A stretch of DNA of 64,000 nucleotides from Symsagittifera roscoffensis (GCF_963678635.1 NC_087065.1:63080754-63144753); one strand, 5' to 3'. Shown: positions 11,977 to 23,640, numbered from the stretch's first letter. A program made the numbers and translations. Notes: generated by a model from the letters alone, not told the origin.

Positions 11977-13060
11977 TCAACTGTGGAATTTTAAGTTAAG
12001 ATCGAAAAAACGACTTTTATTTGGGTTCCTATGCACTGCGGCATAGCTAGGAAAAAGAGAGCAGACCAGCCGGCCAATGACACAGCGACTATTGCTCAGA
12101 CGAACAGACCAATTAGCCAGGACACCACTACGGTTGTCTTTGATGCCCAGCCTTTTCAGAATCGCCCATAGGGCAAGTTTAGATACCCTAAGATATGCTT
12201 TCTCCAAGTCCAACAGTCCGAGTCTTTCTTCTGGGTCACTGCTTTGGCGCGCTAGTCTTAGATCTTTTCTTTGGTTGCGAATGTAATGCTTATCTCCTTT
12301 AATGTGTATCAGTATTTGTGTTGCGTCGGCCGTAGATCTATTAGGACGCAAACTCGATTGGTTTTCGTCTAGGATGCGCATGTTCTCGGTCCAGTTCCTC
12401 ATGCGTTTCCCGAGGACTCTAGGGAAGATTCTGCTGATTATTGGAAGGAGGTTCACACCTCGATAGTTGCCGGACATTTGCAGTCATCCTTTTTGATGAA
12501 TGGCACGATTTGCCCTTTGTGTATTGACTGTTCCTAGCTATCAGCTGACTACGAACAGCTCCTGGACCATGTCTATGACATTTAATTTGATTTCTGCACA
12601 CGCCTTCTTTATGTATCGTATGCGGACTTTATCGGTTCCACGGGAGGAATCTTTGACTACTTCAATTGCCCGTTGAAATTCCAGGGAGTCCGGTCATTGG
12701 TTTAGATTCTCGGCCACTGACATATAATGGGGGTGACTCTTTCTATCAGGGGTGTTTTGCGCTGCTTGCATATTTCTGCAGGATCGTTCTCGAACCTCGA
12801 AGTAGATATATTGGAGAAATGTTCATTAAATTGCTCTGCTTTGATTGCCGTACCTTCGCAGAGTTTGCTGGTGCGGGCACCTAATTGTCTCAAAAGGTTG
12901 TACATAAATCCGAAACTTCCAGTTTTCGCGGCGTCCTCGCATTCCTGCATCTTGATACCACCAGTTTTGTTCGAGCGATCTGATCTTCCGTTTCATTGTT
13001 TTCCTCGCTTTTTCAAGTTTTTTTAAACATCATGAGGGCGATGTTATTTCCCACTTATCT
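11977..13060 (-). pseudogene. LINE reverse transcriptase fragment (decayed)
   Basis: Part of a non-LTR retrotransposon ORF2, read on the minus strand with several frame breaks. From high to low coordinates it shows the linker ahead of RT (SLEQNWWYQ, then GARTSKLCEGTAIKAEQFNE and HFSNIS near 12,700-13,000). It then shows the start of RT (FIKKDDCKCP near 12,490), followed by NYRGVNLLPI, NRSTADATQI and LGLLDLEKAY (12,477-12,150). Such linker-plus-RT sequences are typical of RTE-like and related LINE clades, but the clade is uncertain. The catalytic FADD box and the C-terminus were not found. The endonuclease is either lost or too degraded to see in 13,100-13,700. Confidence 0.7.
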
Positions 13061-14717
13061 TGCGCTGTTTCTTGCACTTATCCATATATTATGTCTCCTT
13101 TTAGGGCTTCTAGTTCTTCTTCTGCTCCTATGATTCACGGGTTTTCCACACGCTTCTCGTGTGATCCGCACGTGTGTTTTGCTGCTTTGACATGATTTGT
13201 GTTTGTTCATCGCAAGACCCTCCTATACCCACCCCACGTGATGCTCTGTTTCATTTGCTGTTGGGGGAGGTTACTGGTCCTTGTCTCCAATTGTAAAAAA
13301 ATTTGTTTCAATTTTTAGGACTTCTATTTTGATGTCGGGATTCGCTAGTTCATTAACTGCTCTCATGCTTCTCATACGTCTGTGTGTTTGAGAGGTCCTC
13401 ATTATAAAGCCATCTATTTCGTACCACCTCCCCAGTCATTTGTATAACCAAGTTCCTTTGTCTCTGTGTCCTGAGTGCACCTATGTTGGGTCCGAGAGGA
13501 CCCTCGCCGGTATAGTATTTGAGAGTTTGTGTCGGCTACTCTAGCCCAAATGCTCGTTTCCAGGAGATTGTGAAATGAATCCTTGCGTTCAGCATTGCAT
13601 TCCTGTTCCGGAAGTCTTGTGTGACCTTTGACGCACTAGGAAACCTGTGCGCAGCCCACTTGCGCCGTCTGGAAGGCGCCACACTTGGCAAGCGGGGCGT
13701 TCACCTCCTCATATCTGACCGTGTCTCGTCATCATCACAATTGGTATCACATTCATTAGGTTCAATCACACTGTTCGTTCACTATTACTAATTTTCTGTT
13801 TCGTCTATTGGTTTCGTTTTAGTACAAGCTTGTTTACACATTTAAGACATCTAAGAATCACAGTTGATAAGAGTCTCCCGGAAATATTTGGAAGTTAAAC
13901 GGTTTAGAAGTTTCGTCTGTTCTGTCTACTTCATTGGCGAGCTTGACTGTACCAAGAAACCTTACGAATCAAATTCATCGCCCACTACGGCATGGTCATA
14001 ACGCATTTAAAAGCCCGTTTTATTTTCTGGACGGTTATTTTTTGTTGTGGAACCACTTCTAAACTAGTATTTATAAACCAATTATATTATTGATAAAACT
14101 ATCTATATAAAATATTACTAACTAACCAATCATATTCCATCTCGAACCTTGACACTTACAAGTAGTTTCAGCACCAGAACAATTTGAATAAAATTTTGAA
14201 TACAGTTGTTCTCCTTGTGGATAAACTCCAAGAACTAACTCGCGAAAACCAGTATACACTAGATCTATTGAGACTAGCAGATATAAGAGTAAGATTAAGA
14301 TCGGTATTAGACTAAGAAGTTGCACGAATCTATCCGGCCGAAAATAAGATAGCGTGACGAACAGACAGTGTAGCTTATCTGAAATTATTCTATGAGTACA
14401 GGCCAAAGGTCATAACTCAGTTGAGCTCCCGCCATGCAATCTTTTCCTACCCATCAAATTTGAGACCAAACTGTTTTGGGACCAAACTTATCTCTTCAGC
14501 CTTGTCCACGAGAAGATATTCGCATGCTTCGGACTCTTCAAAATCCAAAGGAAAACCTACGTCACCTTATGGAACAACATCTTTTCTTGCGAGTTTTTTT
14601 TTTACCATCCTTTCTTGCATACCAAACCAATTTTAAGCGTGCAGTGCGCGCGATTGATCCTACGAGATAACGCTGGTTTTTTCATCAAATGTGCAAAACT
14701 TAATGAGTTTTTCTCAC
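13061..14717. other. No gene recognised; possible LINE 5' remnant and intron
   Basis: The part from 13,061 to about 13,700 is richer in GC than its surroundings and may be the decayed 5' portion of the adjacent minus-strand LINE, but I could not identify a domain. The rest should include the intron following the FAM210-like exon. I looked for a continuing exon (expected to carry the end of the DUF1279 domain) on the minus strand between 14,100 and 14,717 and did not find one. Confidence 0.45.
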
Positions 14718-15365
14718 CTGAATGAAGATGCCAGTCTTTTTATATTCGTTTACTTTATCCAAGTGCAGAAAATCCTTGGCGTTTTGGGGCAGTTGTTCCA
14801 GTAGGGGTGTTATGTCCAGGCCCACATAAACAGCCAAATAGCAAGTGGAAAAGTAGACACCGGTTCCGAAGACATAATGCAGTGGAATGAAAACTTTACC
14901 ATAGTGTGATATAAAAAACTTCATTCGTTCGACAATTCCCATTTTAGTAAGTTCAGCCCCATTTTCAGCTGCTTTTTTGTCCGAATATACTTTTTTGAAT
15001 GTCTTAAAAGACCTCGACGCTGCAGCTCTTTTCATCCATTTGTCGCGGAATTTGTTGTATTTGATGTAAGTTTTGGGCATTTTTGCCATTGCTTTTCGTT
15101 TTGTCTCCGCTCCACCTTTCGAGCTCATTTGTCTCATAAATGGCGTCAGTAGATTACATCGCACGGAAAGAACATCCAAAGGATAGTAAAGCAAAGATTG
15201 ATGAGTTGAATTGATGCTACTGAAGCTCGGTTTCTGAACCTGAGAAAATCTGGACAAAGCAGCTAGTTTTGTCTCCCGAACAGTGCTAAAGCGTTGCATG
15301 CCCCGAACTTGTGGGTTAGTTCCGATTCCAAAAAACTTAAATGCAAAAATAGTTTGGTAATTCAT
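14718..15365 (-). CDS. FAM210-like mitochondrial protein, partial (DUF1279)
   Basis: A host gene exon. The C-terminal part of the visible protein (MGIVERMKFFISHYGKVF, then GTGVYFSTCYLAVYVGLDI) matches the start of the DUF1279 domain of FAM210A/B proteins, which are mitochondrial membrane proteins. A hydrophobic helix follows the HYGKVFIPLHY segment, as in the family. Upstream, from the ATG at 15,365, comes a stretch rich in R, S and T and poor in acidic residues, compatible with a mitochondrial targeting peptide, and then a basic segment (KMPKTYIKYNKFRDKWMKRA). The open frame also extends upstream to an ATG at 15,533, so the start is uncertain. The exon ends at 14,718 in CAG followed by GTGAG, a canonical 5' splice donor on the minus strand. 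The rest of the domain must lie in a downstream exon that I could not find. Either the intron is long and LINE-filled or the gene is truncated. Confidence 0.75.
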
Positions 15366-15533
15366 CTTGGTTGCATTAAGAGAGACCCATCGTGATATAA
15401 TATTCTGGTCGCTGTGAAGAGACGCTCTTGTACAGGTGCTTTCTACACTTAAAACATATTTCAGCCTTCCACCCAATAGCTGTCTCCAGTTGCTAATAAC
15501 CATTAGCCTACATCTAAAAATAGTCAAAAACAA

Positions 15534-16294
15534 ACAGGGGCTTATGGTTGCGTGTATTACAATTGTTTTGAAAAATCGATCTACGTGTTCGCAGTATGCA
15601 GTACTGTTTCGGATCGGGCAATACGGTTGTTTTTCATTCCGTGGTGGGGGGCAGCGTTCAAAGTTATCAGATGTTCCACATACGCCGAACAGTTCTTATT
15701 CAAATTATGCCAAAAACAACTGTATAGTTAAAACCCATTAGAAACAGCTTTGATATCCATTCATCAACCGTTCAAAAAGTTGTAAAACATCGTTTTTTGA
15801 TTATTAAATTTCAAAATTTTACTCTAGTACTAAAACTAATTTAGAAAAAACTCCTTGTAATTAACTTTGTTAGTTTTAATAATTACTTTCATCAGTTACT
15901 TCTTCAGTTTTGCTTGCTCTGGCTTATATTTTGAATCTGAGGCTTATAAAGCTGAACAGATTCCTGAACAATTAGCTATATTTGGGGAATCCGTAACAAA
16001 ATTAATGTGCCGACAAAGTTTACGTTGCGCGTATCTACAGAAAATTTGTAAATGGAATCCACTTACATTTTGGAAGATGTTAAAATATTTGTCTCTGGAT
16101 TCCAGTGACTCACAGACTCCAAATGGAGCGCCTATCCAGTGCACAGTTTGGCCTCGTAATGAAACAAAAAAATCACTAAGACCTATAGAGTTTTCACTAC
16201 GTTCATTACTCTAAAATTTGATGGATTTGAACTAGAGTTTTGAATTAGCCTAATTGTTGTGATAAACTTATTAAATAGTTTCAGAGAAGTGAAA
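15534..16294. other. Intergenic/LINE 5' region; unexplained short ORF
   Basis: Contains the presumed upstream region of the FAM210-like gene and probably the 5' end of the plus-strand LINE. An open frame at 15,894-16,214 (plus) encodes about 106 residues, including FGESVTKLMCRQSLRC, with no domain I recognise. It could be LINE 5' sequence or chance. No element boundary or target-site duplication could be placed. Confidence 0.35.
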
Positions 16295-17186
16295 ATGGAA
16301 TCACACGATGAAACCGCGACTGATCCACCCACTCTTAGATTCCAAGACCAGACGCCAATTGCTAAGCCCGACAACAAAAGGACATGTGCTGCTCTCAGCC
16401 CACCAGACGAAGAACCCGTATTAGAAAAACTAGAAGCAACCATTGAAAAGGCAATTGAAAACAAAATTCCAGATATTGTGAAAATGTTGACTGAGGATCT
16501 AAAAGGGACAATTCGACAAGTGATCAATGAGCTTCTGACTGCAACAAAAAATGAAATTCTTGGGGAAGTACGAAAAGAACCAAAAAATAGTGAAACGGCT
16601 ACTCTCGTGAAAGCCATGTGCGAAGACGAACAGCTAGAGAATTACAATAGGCGAGATAATTTGAAGATATTGGGATTTCCAGAGCAAGTACAAAGCGATT
16701 CGAATGGTAACAGCATTTTTGAAAATTATGACAAGACCATCAACAATGTTATCCAATTGGCAACAAACATTGGGGCAAATGCTACTCCTGCTTATATTTC
16801 AATAGCGCATTGGTTGCCAACTCGGACAAACAACACAAACCGACCAATTATTGTACGTTTCTCGAGAAGGGTGGCGAAAATAAATATTCTGCGAAAAAAG
16901 AAGGCACTCAAAGACAATGAACAGTGCCCAAATTCACGTGTTTGAAGATCTGACTAATACAATGGTTAATTTTATGAAATTCATGAAACAGGATAACCGT
17001 ATTAATGGAGTTTGGACCAGGGACGGGAATCTGCTCTATCAGTGGAAGAACAGCGAAAGAGTTGAAAAAACAACTAGCCTTTATGAAGGAGTGGCGCAGT
17101 TGGGATATACTGTAAAAGATGTAATGAATTGCTTTGTAAATAAAAGTGATATTTTTAAGGGAGAGTCTGGCTCCATTGGAACCTGA
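16295..17186 (+). pseudogene. LINE ORF1: coiled coil plus RRM-like RNA-binding protein
   Basis: The RNA-binding, RNP-forming protein of the LINE. It starts at the ATG at 16,295 (MESHDETATDPP). An acidic N-terminus is followed by a helical, probably coiled-coil segment (LEKLEATIEKAIENKI). Then comes ENYNRRDNLKILGFPE, the start of a Transposase_22/L1-ORF1-type RRM, and later IAHWLPTRTNN and RPIIVRFSRR. The frame closes at 16,945 (NSRV stop). The C-terminal domain (FEDLTNTMVNFMKFMK, then GVWTRDGNLLYQWKN) continues in another frame from ~16,917 to 17,186, so there is a frameshift near 16,905-16,920. The gene is therefore broken but otherwise complete. Confidence 0.75.
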
Positions 17187-20079
17187 AAACTCCAAGTGCG
17201 ATGTAATTACTAATTTTACTGTGTTGTTGTGTAATACTAGATCGATTAAAAAACATAGTGAAGAACTGGAAGCACTAGTTAAATGTCTCGAGTCTCCAAA
17301 AATCATTTTTACTACAGAATCATGGCTAAGTGAGGAAGATAATAAAGAGCTTTTTACAATGAAAAATTACACGTCCTTTGCTTGTAATAGACAAATGAAT
17401 AGAGGTGGTGGGTCGATGATCCAAATTAGAGATAATATTAGTTACATCCAAGAGATAAAATGTAGCTTACCAGAAACTAAGGCAGTATTAGTGAAATATG
17501 CGAATGTTAGAATCATTTTGGTTGTTACCTATTTAAAGCCACGTTCCGATAAAGGATTATTCATCGAAAAATTAGATGAGTTCCTTGAAGAATTGTCAAA
17601 CCACAATGGCCCTATAATTTTTGGCGGTGATTTTAATATTGATATCTTACAACAAAGTAACCTTGTAAATAACTATCAAAATACAATAGCAGCAAATGGC
17701 TTCATTCTCACAAGTGATACCCCAACTCGAATAACAGCTGAATGAAACACCTGTATCGACCAATTTTTTGTAAAAAATATTCCGGAATATGAAGTAAAAA
17801 TTTTGGAAGAGCATACGTTTACTGATCATTGCCCAATTTTGCTAAAATTCAGAATATCTCGTAAACAGGATACAACGAAAATTTTTCGGGATTTAAAATT
17901 CCTTGACGATGAAGTTTAAATCCTTAGTTTCCAAAATTCCCTTAAAGTAAAATTAGAAGGAGCACAACTTTTAGTTGATGAAAATATCAATTCCTCGTAC
18001 GAATCTTTCCAAAATTGCTTTAACAAAACGATTGATGAATATGCACCTATACGTATATGCACTGCAAAAGATTGCTCTTCGGCAGGGTGGGTCAGCAAAG
18101 AAATAAAAAAGGCAATTAGTTCCAGGAACAGAATGTATAAGGAATGGAAATGTAACAAAACAAAAATAAGACCAAGCGCGAAAAATTCCTCGCCGAGAGG
18201 AGTAAAGTAGAAAAATTATTTAAGCTAAGCAAAAGAAATTACTATTACAATAGGTTCAATAATTGCATTGGAGACTCGAGACAGGTTTTTAAAGTATTAA
18301 ATGAAATAATAGGAAAATGTCCAAGGAGTGGAAACGTTCCTCTTCTTAAAAATGGAGATTTAGAAATAGATAATAATCAAGAGATCGCCAACCACTTAAA
18401 TGATCACTTCGCTAACATTGCGTCAAAACTTCTGGCACCATTACCATGTGATAGCTGAGAGTCTCATGAGACTTATTCAAAATATAATGCACCACAATCA
18501 ATGTTCTTACACAAAGTAACAATGTTCGAAGTCCTGGAAATAATAGAGAATCTAAAAGCGAAACAGTCTACGGGAGTAGATGAAATAAGCAATATTATCA
18601 TTAAGAAAGTTTCTCATGTAATTGCGCCATATTTAACTTATTTGATAAACCTCTCATTCGAATCCGGCCAATATCCCGAACAACTCAAGAGCGCCAAAAT
18701 CCAGCCCTTCTATAAAGAAGGTAGTAAAACAGATGAAAATAACTACAGGCCCATTTCCTTACTAAATTGTTGCAGTAAAATCTTTGAAAAATTAATGCAT
18801 ATTCGCCTTTACAACTATTTGAACAAGTTCAATCTTTTATATGAAAAACAATTTGGATTTAGACAGAAATACAATACTATCGATGCATTAGTTGAGTTAA
18901 CAGAAAAACTTAGGTACGGTGGTAAGTCAATGAAATTCAGTATGTTCCTAGATCTTAAGAAAGCCTTTGATACATTGGATCATGAACTACTTTTACACAA
19001 ATTAGAAAACTACGGAATAAGAGGATTGTGTAATGATTGGTTTCGAAATTATCTCTGCAATCGTAGGCAATGTGTGTTCACAAACTCCGTTTACTCTGAT
19101 TGGACGAATGTTTCGCATGGAGTTCCGCAAGGTTCCGTGATCGGTCCGTTATTGTTCTTAATATATATTAATGATATGCCCAAATGCGTAAAAGACACAA
19201 CCGTTTACCTATTTGCAGATGATACCAATGTCACTTGTGAAAACGAATCTTTTGAGGTCTTCATCAACGACATACAAAATATATGTTACTGGCTAAATAG
19301 AAAAAAGCTAACACTTAATGGAGACAAATCAATATTACTAAGTTTCCAAAATAAAGCAAGTGCCTCCAGTCTTCAGTTGTGCATTAACAATTATATGGTT
19401 ACTTCTAAAGGCGTATTGCAAATATCTAGGTGTTTTTGTGGATTCAAAACTACTGTCATTTTGTACGCATGTTGAAAATGTAAAAGCGAAACTAGGAAGG
19501 CATTGTGGAGTTATTGCTCAAATGAGAAAATATGTACCGATAGATGTGCTAAAAAAATATTATTGTTACAACATCAAACCCATTATACAATATGGATTAC
19601 TTGTATATGGGGGAACGAGCTTCTCGAATCTCAATCCAATTTTCCTTTTGCAGAAAAAAATAATTCGAATGATTTACAAGGTAAGGAAATTTGATAGTAT
19701 TAGGGAAAGGTTTAGAGAACACAAAATTTTAACAGTTCATGAGCTGTATGTGTACGATCTTCTCAAATTTTGCTTAAGATCAATAAACAAGTTGAATTCA
19801 ACCGCATTTCTTAATGATTTTTTCACTCTGAAAACAAAATGGGCTTATTTTACCAGAAAATCTGTAGGTATTCAAGCTCCTTGCTGTAAGACAAAAACGA
19901 AAAGACAATCGATATGGTTAAGAGGATGCAAACTGTTGAAGATATTTAGAGATAATAACTTGCTCCCGGAAAAAGTTTTAAACTTAAAAAAAGGGGAACT
20001 AAATAATTTGGCACATCTGCTAAGAGATACGTTTATACATGAAAATTACGTACTTGTTAGGTATATTTTTGCTTTATGA
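17146..20079 (+). pseudogene. LINE ORF2: APE endonuclease and reverse transcriptase
   Basis: The target-primed reverse transcription protein. The endonuclease shows VLLCNTRSIKKH (the N motif), FTTESWL (catalytic E), IIFGGDFNID (GDFN) and, after a TGA at 17,743-17,745, DHCPILLKF (catalytic H). A second in-frame stop follows near 17,917. The linker (AGWVSKEIKKAISSRNRMYK, then YYYNRFNNCIGDSR) crosses a frame change near 18,180-18,300 and a TGA near 18,460. RT motifs are VDEISNIIIKK, ENNYRPISLLN, FLDLKKAFDTLDH, GVPQGSVIGPLLFLIYIND and the catalytic FADDTN (~19,215). A frameshift near 19,400 precedes the thumb (KYLGVFVDSKLLSF) and C-terminal region, which ends at 20,079. There are at least four lesions, so it is not functional. 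No RNase H domain is visible. Confidence 0.85.
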
Positions 20080-20623
20080 TTATAAATATGACTGTGTTCA
20101 GGTGCGGGGTTAGGCGGCTCGAACTGTATTCTTTCAGAAGACCAGGCGTTGTCTCCGGGCAACATAGTTTAATTCTATTCAAGTCTGAGTATGGGTATAC
20201 AGTTTTGTGTTGTTTTGCTTTGCACCTAAAGGACATAGTCATGTTTCAAGAAACTTTGAAAAATGGTCAAGAAATTTTGAAAAATGGTCAAAAAGAGGGC
20301 GTTACTCTGCCCAAATTTTCAGAGAATTTAAGGGCTTTTTTTTTCGCGAGGTGGATGAGGCGTTAATTAATTTCTAAAAAAACTTATAATTTTTTCTTTT
20401 TGCTATTTGGTTTCATAAATATTATATTTATCACTTATTTATAACTCATTGATGTGCTTTTCTTTTGTATAATCTGTGGGGTACGCTCCTAGTGGGTTTG
20501 AAGAAAACCCTTTGCGTATCCTCACTTAACAATCCTGGGTAAACTGTTGATTCATTTATTATGTGATAAAAAATATTCTTTTTGTTTAATGTAATAGTGT
20601 ATCTGATTGTTAAGTGAAATTAA
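20080..20623 (+). other. LINE 3' UTR
   Basis: Non-coding sequence between the ORF2 stop and the TTC tail. It contains a short tandem pair GAAAAATGGTCAAGAAATTT at 20,256-20,291. No gene is seen. Confidence 0.5.
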
Positions 20624-20639
20624 TTCTTCTTCTTCTTCT
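20624..20639 (+). repeat. (TTC)n tail of the LINE
   Basis: TTCTTCTTCTTCTTCT closes the LINE. Short microsatellite tails in place of poly(A) are usual in CR1-type LINEs. Confidence 0.7.
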
Positions 20640-21001
20640 AGTTTTTTTCAGCCATTTTCGTTTTGACCTCGGTAGTTTTAAAGTATGATCTTTTCCTGGT
20701 CTGATCTTTTTCTCGCAGAGATTCGTCCGATTTCGTCATATCGCGATTTCAACCGTGTTTGGTGGATCCAACGATTGCATTCCAAACATTTAAATATGTT
20801 CTATCATTTCCAATAAAATAATAAAATAAATCATAAAAACAGAGCGTTATGCGAGGTCTAATTAGCAAAAAAGGCGGCCGCAAGACTTGATTTTCACAAC
20901 TTATAGATGGACGATTATAGTTTCTTGGACAAAGGAAATGTTTTGTTAATCTAAATAGGTAAAACTTTTCATGCTGAGGGAACCTAATGATAGAAAAGCT
21001 T

Positions 21002-21035
21002 TAACACAGAAGCGCACCACTTGCGATAAATAACT
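21002..21035 (-). repeat. Short copy of dispersed hairpin-tail repeat
   Basis: TAACACAGAAGCGCACCACT then TGCGATAA. It lacks the inner arm of the hairpin but retains the flanking words seen at 2,077 and 7,500. Confidence 0.5.
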
Positions 21036-21090
21036 GCATACCTAAGTTCGAACGATAATTTGGCATACCTAAGTTCGAACGATAATTTGG
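21036..21090 (+). repeat. Tandem duplication, 27-bp unit
   Basis: GCATACCTAAGTTCGAACGA plus TAATTTG occurs at 21,036 and again at 21,063 without a visible difference. It contains the palindrome TTCGAA. Confidence 0.9.
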
Positions 21091-21900
21091 CAACAAATAA
21101 ATTATGTTGAAACTGTCGGCTGAAAACTCGGAAAGTTTTTGCAATTCTTATAGAACTCAATTACCAAAATTATAGAGGATTCGGGTTACACAAATTCCAT
21201 TCATTTCCTTCTGATAACTATTAGATGGAAAGTATACGAAAAATGTGAAGTGTCGATCCGAAATTTCAAAATGCACTAAGAGACTTCTGAAAATCTTGGA
21301 AGAAAACAAACTGCATTCCCATCAAGAACATCCAAAGAAATTTTCGATTGCTTGCTAAGAACAGAGATCAAAATCAGCGAAAAAATTAAATATTGAAACT
21401 TCAAAAAAATTGAATACAAAATTTCAGCTAAATACTACCAATTACATCAATAGTGTTAAATTTGAAGCTCATACGCAAATGCAAAGTAGCTGAACCATAA
21501 CAGAAAGGATCGCAAATAAGAACGCCTGTTAGTTGAAAAAAACATGAAGTTTCATAATTTACAAATTAAAGTTTCTACTATAAACACTCACAAACCTAAA
21601 AATCGTGAAACACCTCCAAGTACCTTCGTAGACAAAACCATCTGAGAAAACCATCTGACAACAAAGTTTTCCGCAAATTTATTTTGAACATTTTATTTCA
21701 GACTAATTCAGAAAAATTTTAAACATTTGAACAATACGCTGTGTATTAGCCTGAATGGATTTGAAATGAAATAGCTCTATCAGCACAAAGAAATCACAAA
21801 ACCATGCCTTCGAAAAAACTTTTTAGCAGTAGATCCAGTAACTCATTAACTCTAGACACAGTAACTAGAAGTGCAATGTGATGAAAATGGAGATCTCGAA

Positions 21901-21980
21901 ATTGGAGATTCTGTGAACAAAGTTGTTCACGGGAAAAAAAACTAAAACCCGACTGCAATACCCTTGTTTATCTCAATTTG
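21901..21980 (+). repeat. Best copy of ACCCGAC-family dispersed repeat
   Basis: GTGAACAAAGTTGTTCACGG (which contains the inverted repeat GTGAAC/GTTCAC), then GAAAAAAAACTAAAACCCGA, then CTGCAATACCCTTGTTT. The copies at 8,180, 8,512 and 9,291 share these words in the same order and on the same strand. Confidence 0.6.
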
Positions 21981-22818
21981 AAACGTAGAATCGTAAAAAA
22001 ACCTTCACAGATTTCTATTCTCTGAACGTTTTGTGCAGAAAAACCAGAAGCAAAATTAACGGGCAGCAAAAATTTTTCTCCCAGTGGCCTGGCGATAGCA
22101 GCGTAGGCCAATAACCGTCAGTCTTTCTCATCAACCAGTTCGCAAAACGTAACAGCACAATAGCATAATTGTCTTCTGATTTTTTTATTCGGCCAGTATT
22201 GAATTTACTGTTGGTTGTACATTTAATCATTTTCTATGAGATATTCGCATATTCTGAATACTCAATTTAGCTCAGCTTTCCACCATTCAGTCTTTGCATT
22301 GTAAAGGACTCCACCGTCTAAATAGCAACAAAACTAATCAAATTCACATCAGCCAAATTTTCTGCAAGTAATTGAACCAAGTATAGAGGAACGATTTCTC
22401 AAGTTTCAGTTTTATAAAGTCTGCTGTAAAATAGACATATCTAACTAAGTTGAATTAAAACATCCAGATCTCAAAAACTTAAACAAACAGGAGTCTCATC
22501 AGTTGAAATTCGCAACCCTGTTAGAGTTATAGAAACAGTAAATTATTTTCAAAACAATAAAACCTTAAGCTTTTTCTTTCAGTTATTGAGAAGAAATAGC
22601 TTTGTGAAAAAATATGAAAGTTATGGCGTCGCCTTTGCTGTGCGAAACAGAGTTGGAACCGGGCCTTAATTTGAGGCCTGGCTCTGTTGGGAAACAAAAA
22701 TTTCAAGCCCGGACCCGGGTACAATTTTAATAATAACACGAATTTCCTAACAAAAAGTAAAAAATCAAAATTTATTGATTTTGACCTATATAATGATTGG
22801 GTAATTTACCTGAGGAGA

Positions 22819-23018
22819 NNNNNNNNNNNNNNNNNNNNNNNNNNNNNNNNNNNNNNNNNNNNNNNNNNNNNNNNNNNNNNNNNNNNNNNNNNNNNNNNNN
22901 NNNNNNNNNNNNNNNNNNNNNNNNNNNNNNNNNNNNNNNNNNNNNNNNNNNNNNNNNNNNNNNNNNNNNNNNNNNNNNNNNNNNNNNNNNNNNNNNNNNN
23001 NNNNNNNNNNNNNNNNNN
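22819..23018. other. Assembly gap (200 N)
   Basis: Exactly 200 N, the size often used for a gap of unknown length. Sequence on either side should not be assumed contiguous. The 3' side carries transposon fragments and the 5' side unique-looking AT-rich DNA. Confidence 1.
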
Positions 23019-23285
23019 CCTGTTGTGTGGTTCTCGAGTCTCCCTGACTGCTAGTTGCTAGTTTCACTAATGATCGTTTTTGTGCTGGTTCCCCTTGTTT
23101 TTCATATCTTGTCATGTTTTTGACAGTGTATTCTTTCGTTTATAGGTAATGACTCATTGTTTTCGATAGTGTATTTTTTTAGTTTACAGGTCATGACTCA
23201 TAAACGAATAATCGTGACTCAAGTAGGATTTCCATCTGTAACACTCTCTTCCTGGTCAGCATCATTATCATCGCATCTTCTTGTA
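23019..23285. other. Short unassigned stretch after the gap
   Basis: No motif recognised. It may be further decayed sequence of the minus-strand gypsy fragment that follows. A near repeat (TTTTTGACAGTGTATTC and TTTTCGATAGTGTATTT, each followed by GGT(A/C)ATGACTCAT) lies at 23,116 and 23,160. Confidence 0.4.
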
Positions 23286-23640
23286 TTAGCTCAGGTTGGT
23301 CTCCGAGAGGTGACATTGTTTAGCCACCTTGACAAAGGTAGATTGTCGTAAATCTCCTTGTCTGTGGATGATAATCCATCTTTCATCTGGGTTTAGCAGC
23401 TTCTCTTGGCTCTTGTGTATCGTAGAACTCTGCTATTTTGCTCAGATTGTCGGCGTTTTGATGTTTGTCTCTATTCATGTGTTCAAAAATGTTGTTAATA
23501 CCATCTAGCCCGACAATCCATCTCCATTTATAGCACTGGTCCACAGAGTAGCTTTTTACCCGTGATAACGCTCTGTAGTCCAACCTGAATTGGAACGGCC
23601 CGCTAGCCAAGTATGCACGATTCATATCAGAAAAGAGGAG
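23286..23640 (-). pseudogene. Ty3/gypsy RNase H fragment, related to E1/E2
   Basis: Minus-strand relic of a third copy or relative of the large gypsy family. From 23,625 down it encodes the end of RNase H. The segments FRLDYRALSRVKSYSVDQ, RWIVGLDG and RDKHQNADNLSK match E1 segments FRVDNRALSWLKTYSMDQ, RWIVRLDG and RDKHQNADNLSK. Further down (~23,385-23,295) a piece reading DKEIYDNLPLSRWL, in a shifted frame, matches the E1 stretch DKETYEALPLTRWL. The rest of the element is missing. It is much more diverged from E1 and E2 than they are from each other. Confidence 0.8.

Larger units (their letters stand above)
16250..20640 (+). mobile_element. CR1/Jockey-like non-LTR retrotransposon, inactive
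   Basis: Nearly full-length LINE with ORF1 (16,295-17,186), ORF2 endonuclease plus reverse transcriptase (17,146-20,079), a ~550-bp 3' UTR, and a 3' microsatellite tail of TTC units at 20,624-20,639, as is common in CR1-group elements. It is inactivated by frameshifts and stops in both ORFs. The 5' boundary is approximate. It lies divergently upstream of the FAM210-like exon. CR1/Daphne-like or Jockey-like is my best placement, from the combined ORF1 fold, APE-type endonuclease and RT C-terminus. Confidence 0.85.
20640..22818. other. Non-coding stretch before the assembly gap
   Basis: AT-rich, without a convincing coding region on either strand. It holds a hairpin-tail repeat copy at 21,002, a 27-bp tandem duplication at 21,036, and an ACCCGAC-family copy at 21,901. 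Nothing else could be supported. Confidence 0.55.

Noticed and set aside
14122-14717. Second exon of the FAM210-like gene
   Set aside because: All three minus-strand frames were read. None continues the DUF1279 domain, and the open frame at 14,122-14,406 looks unrelated.
15894-16214. Separate gene upstream of the LINE
   Set aside because: It is a single short frame with no motif, adjacent to a LINE 5' end. It may be LINE sequence or chance.
22687-23115. Open frames spanning the N block
   Set aside because: They are open only because N is not a stop; there is no real sequence in the middle.
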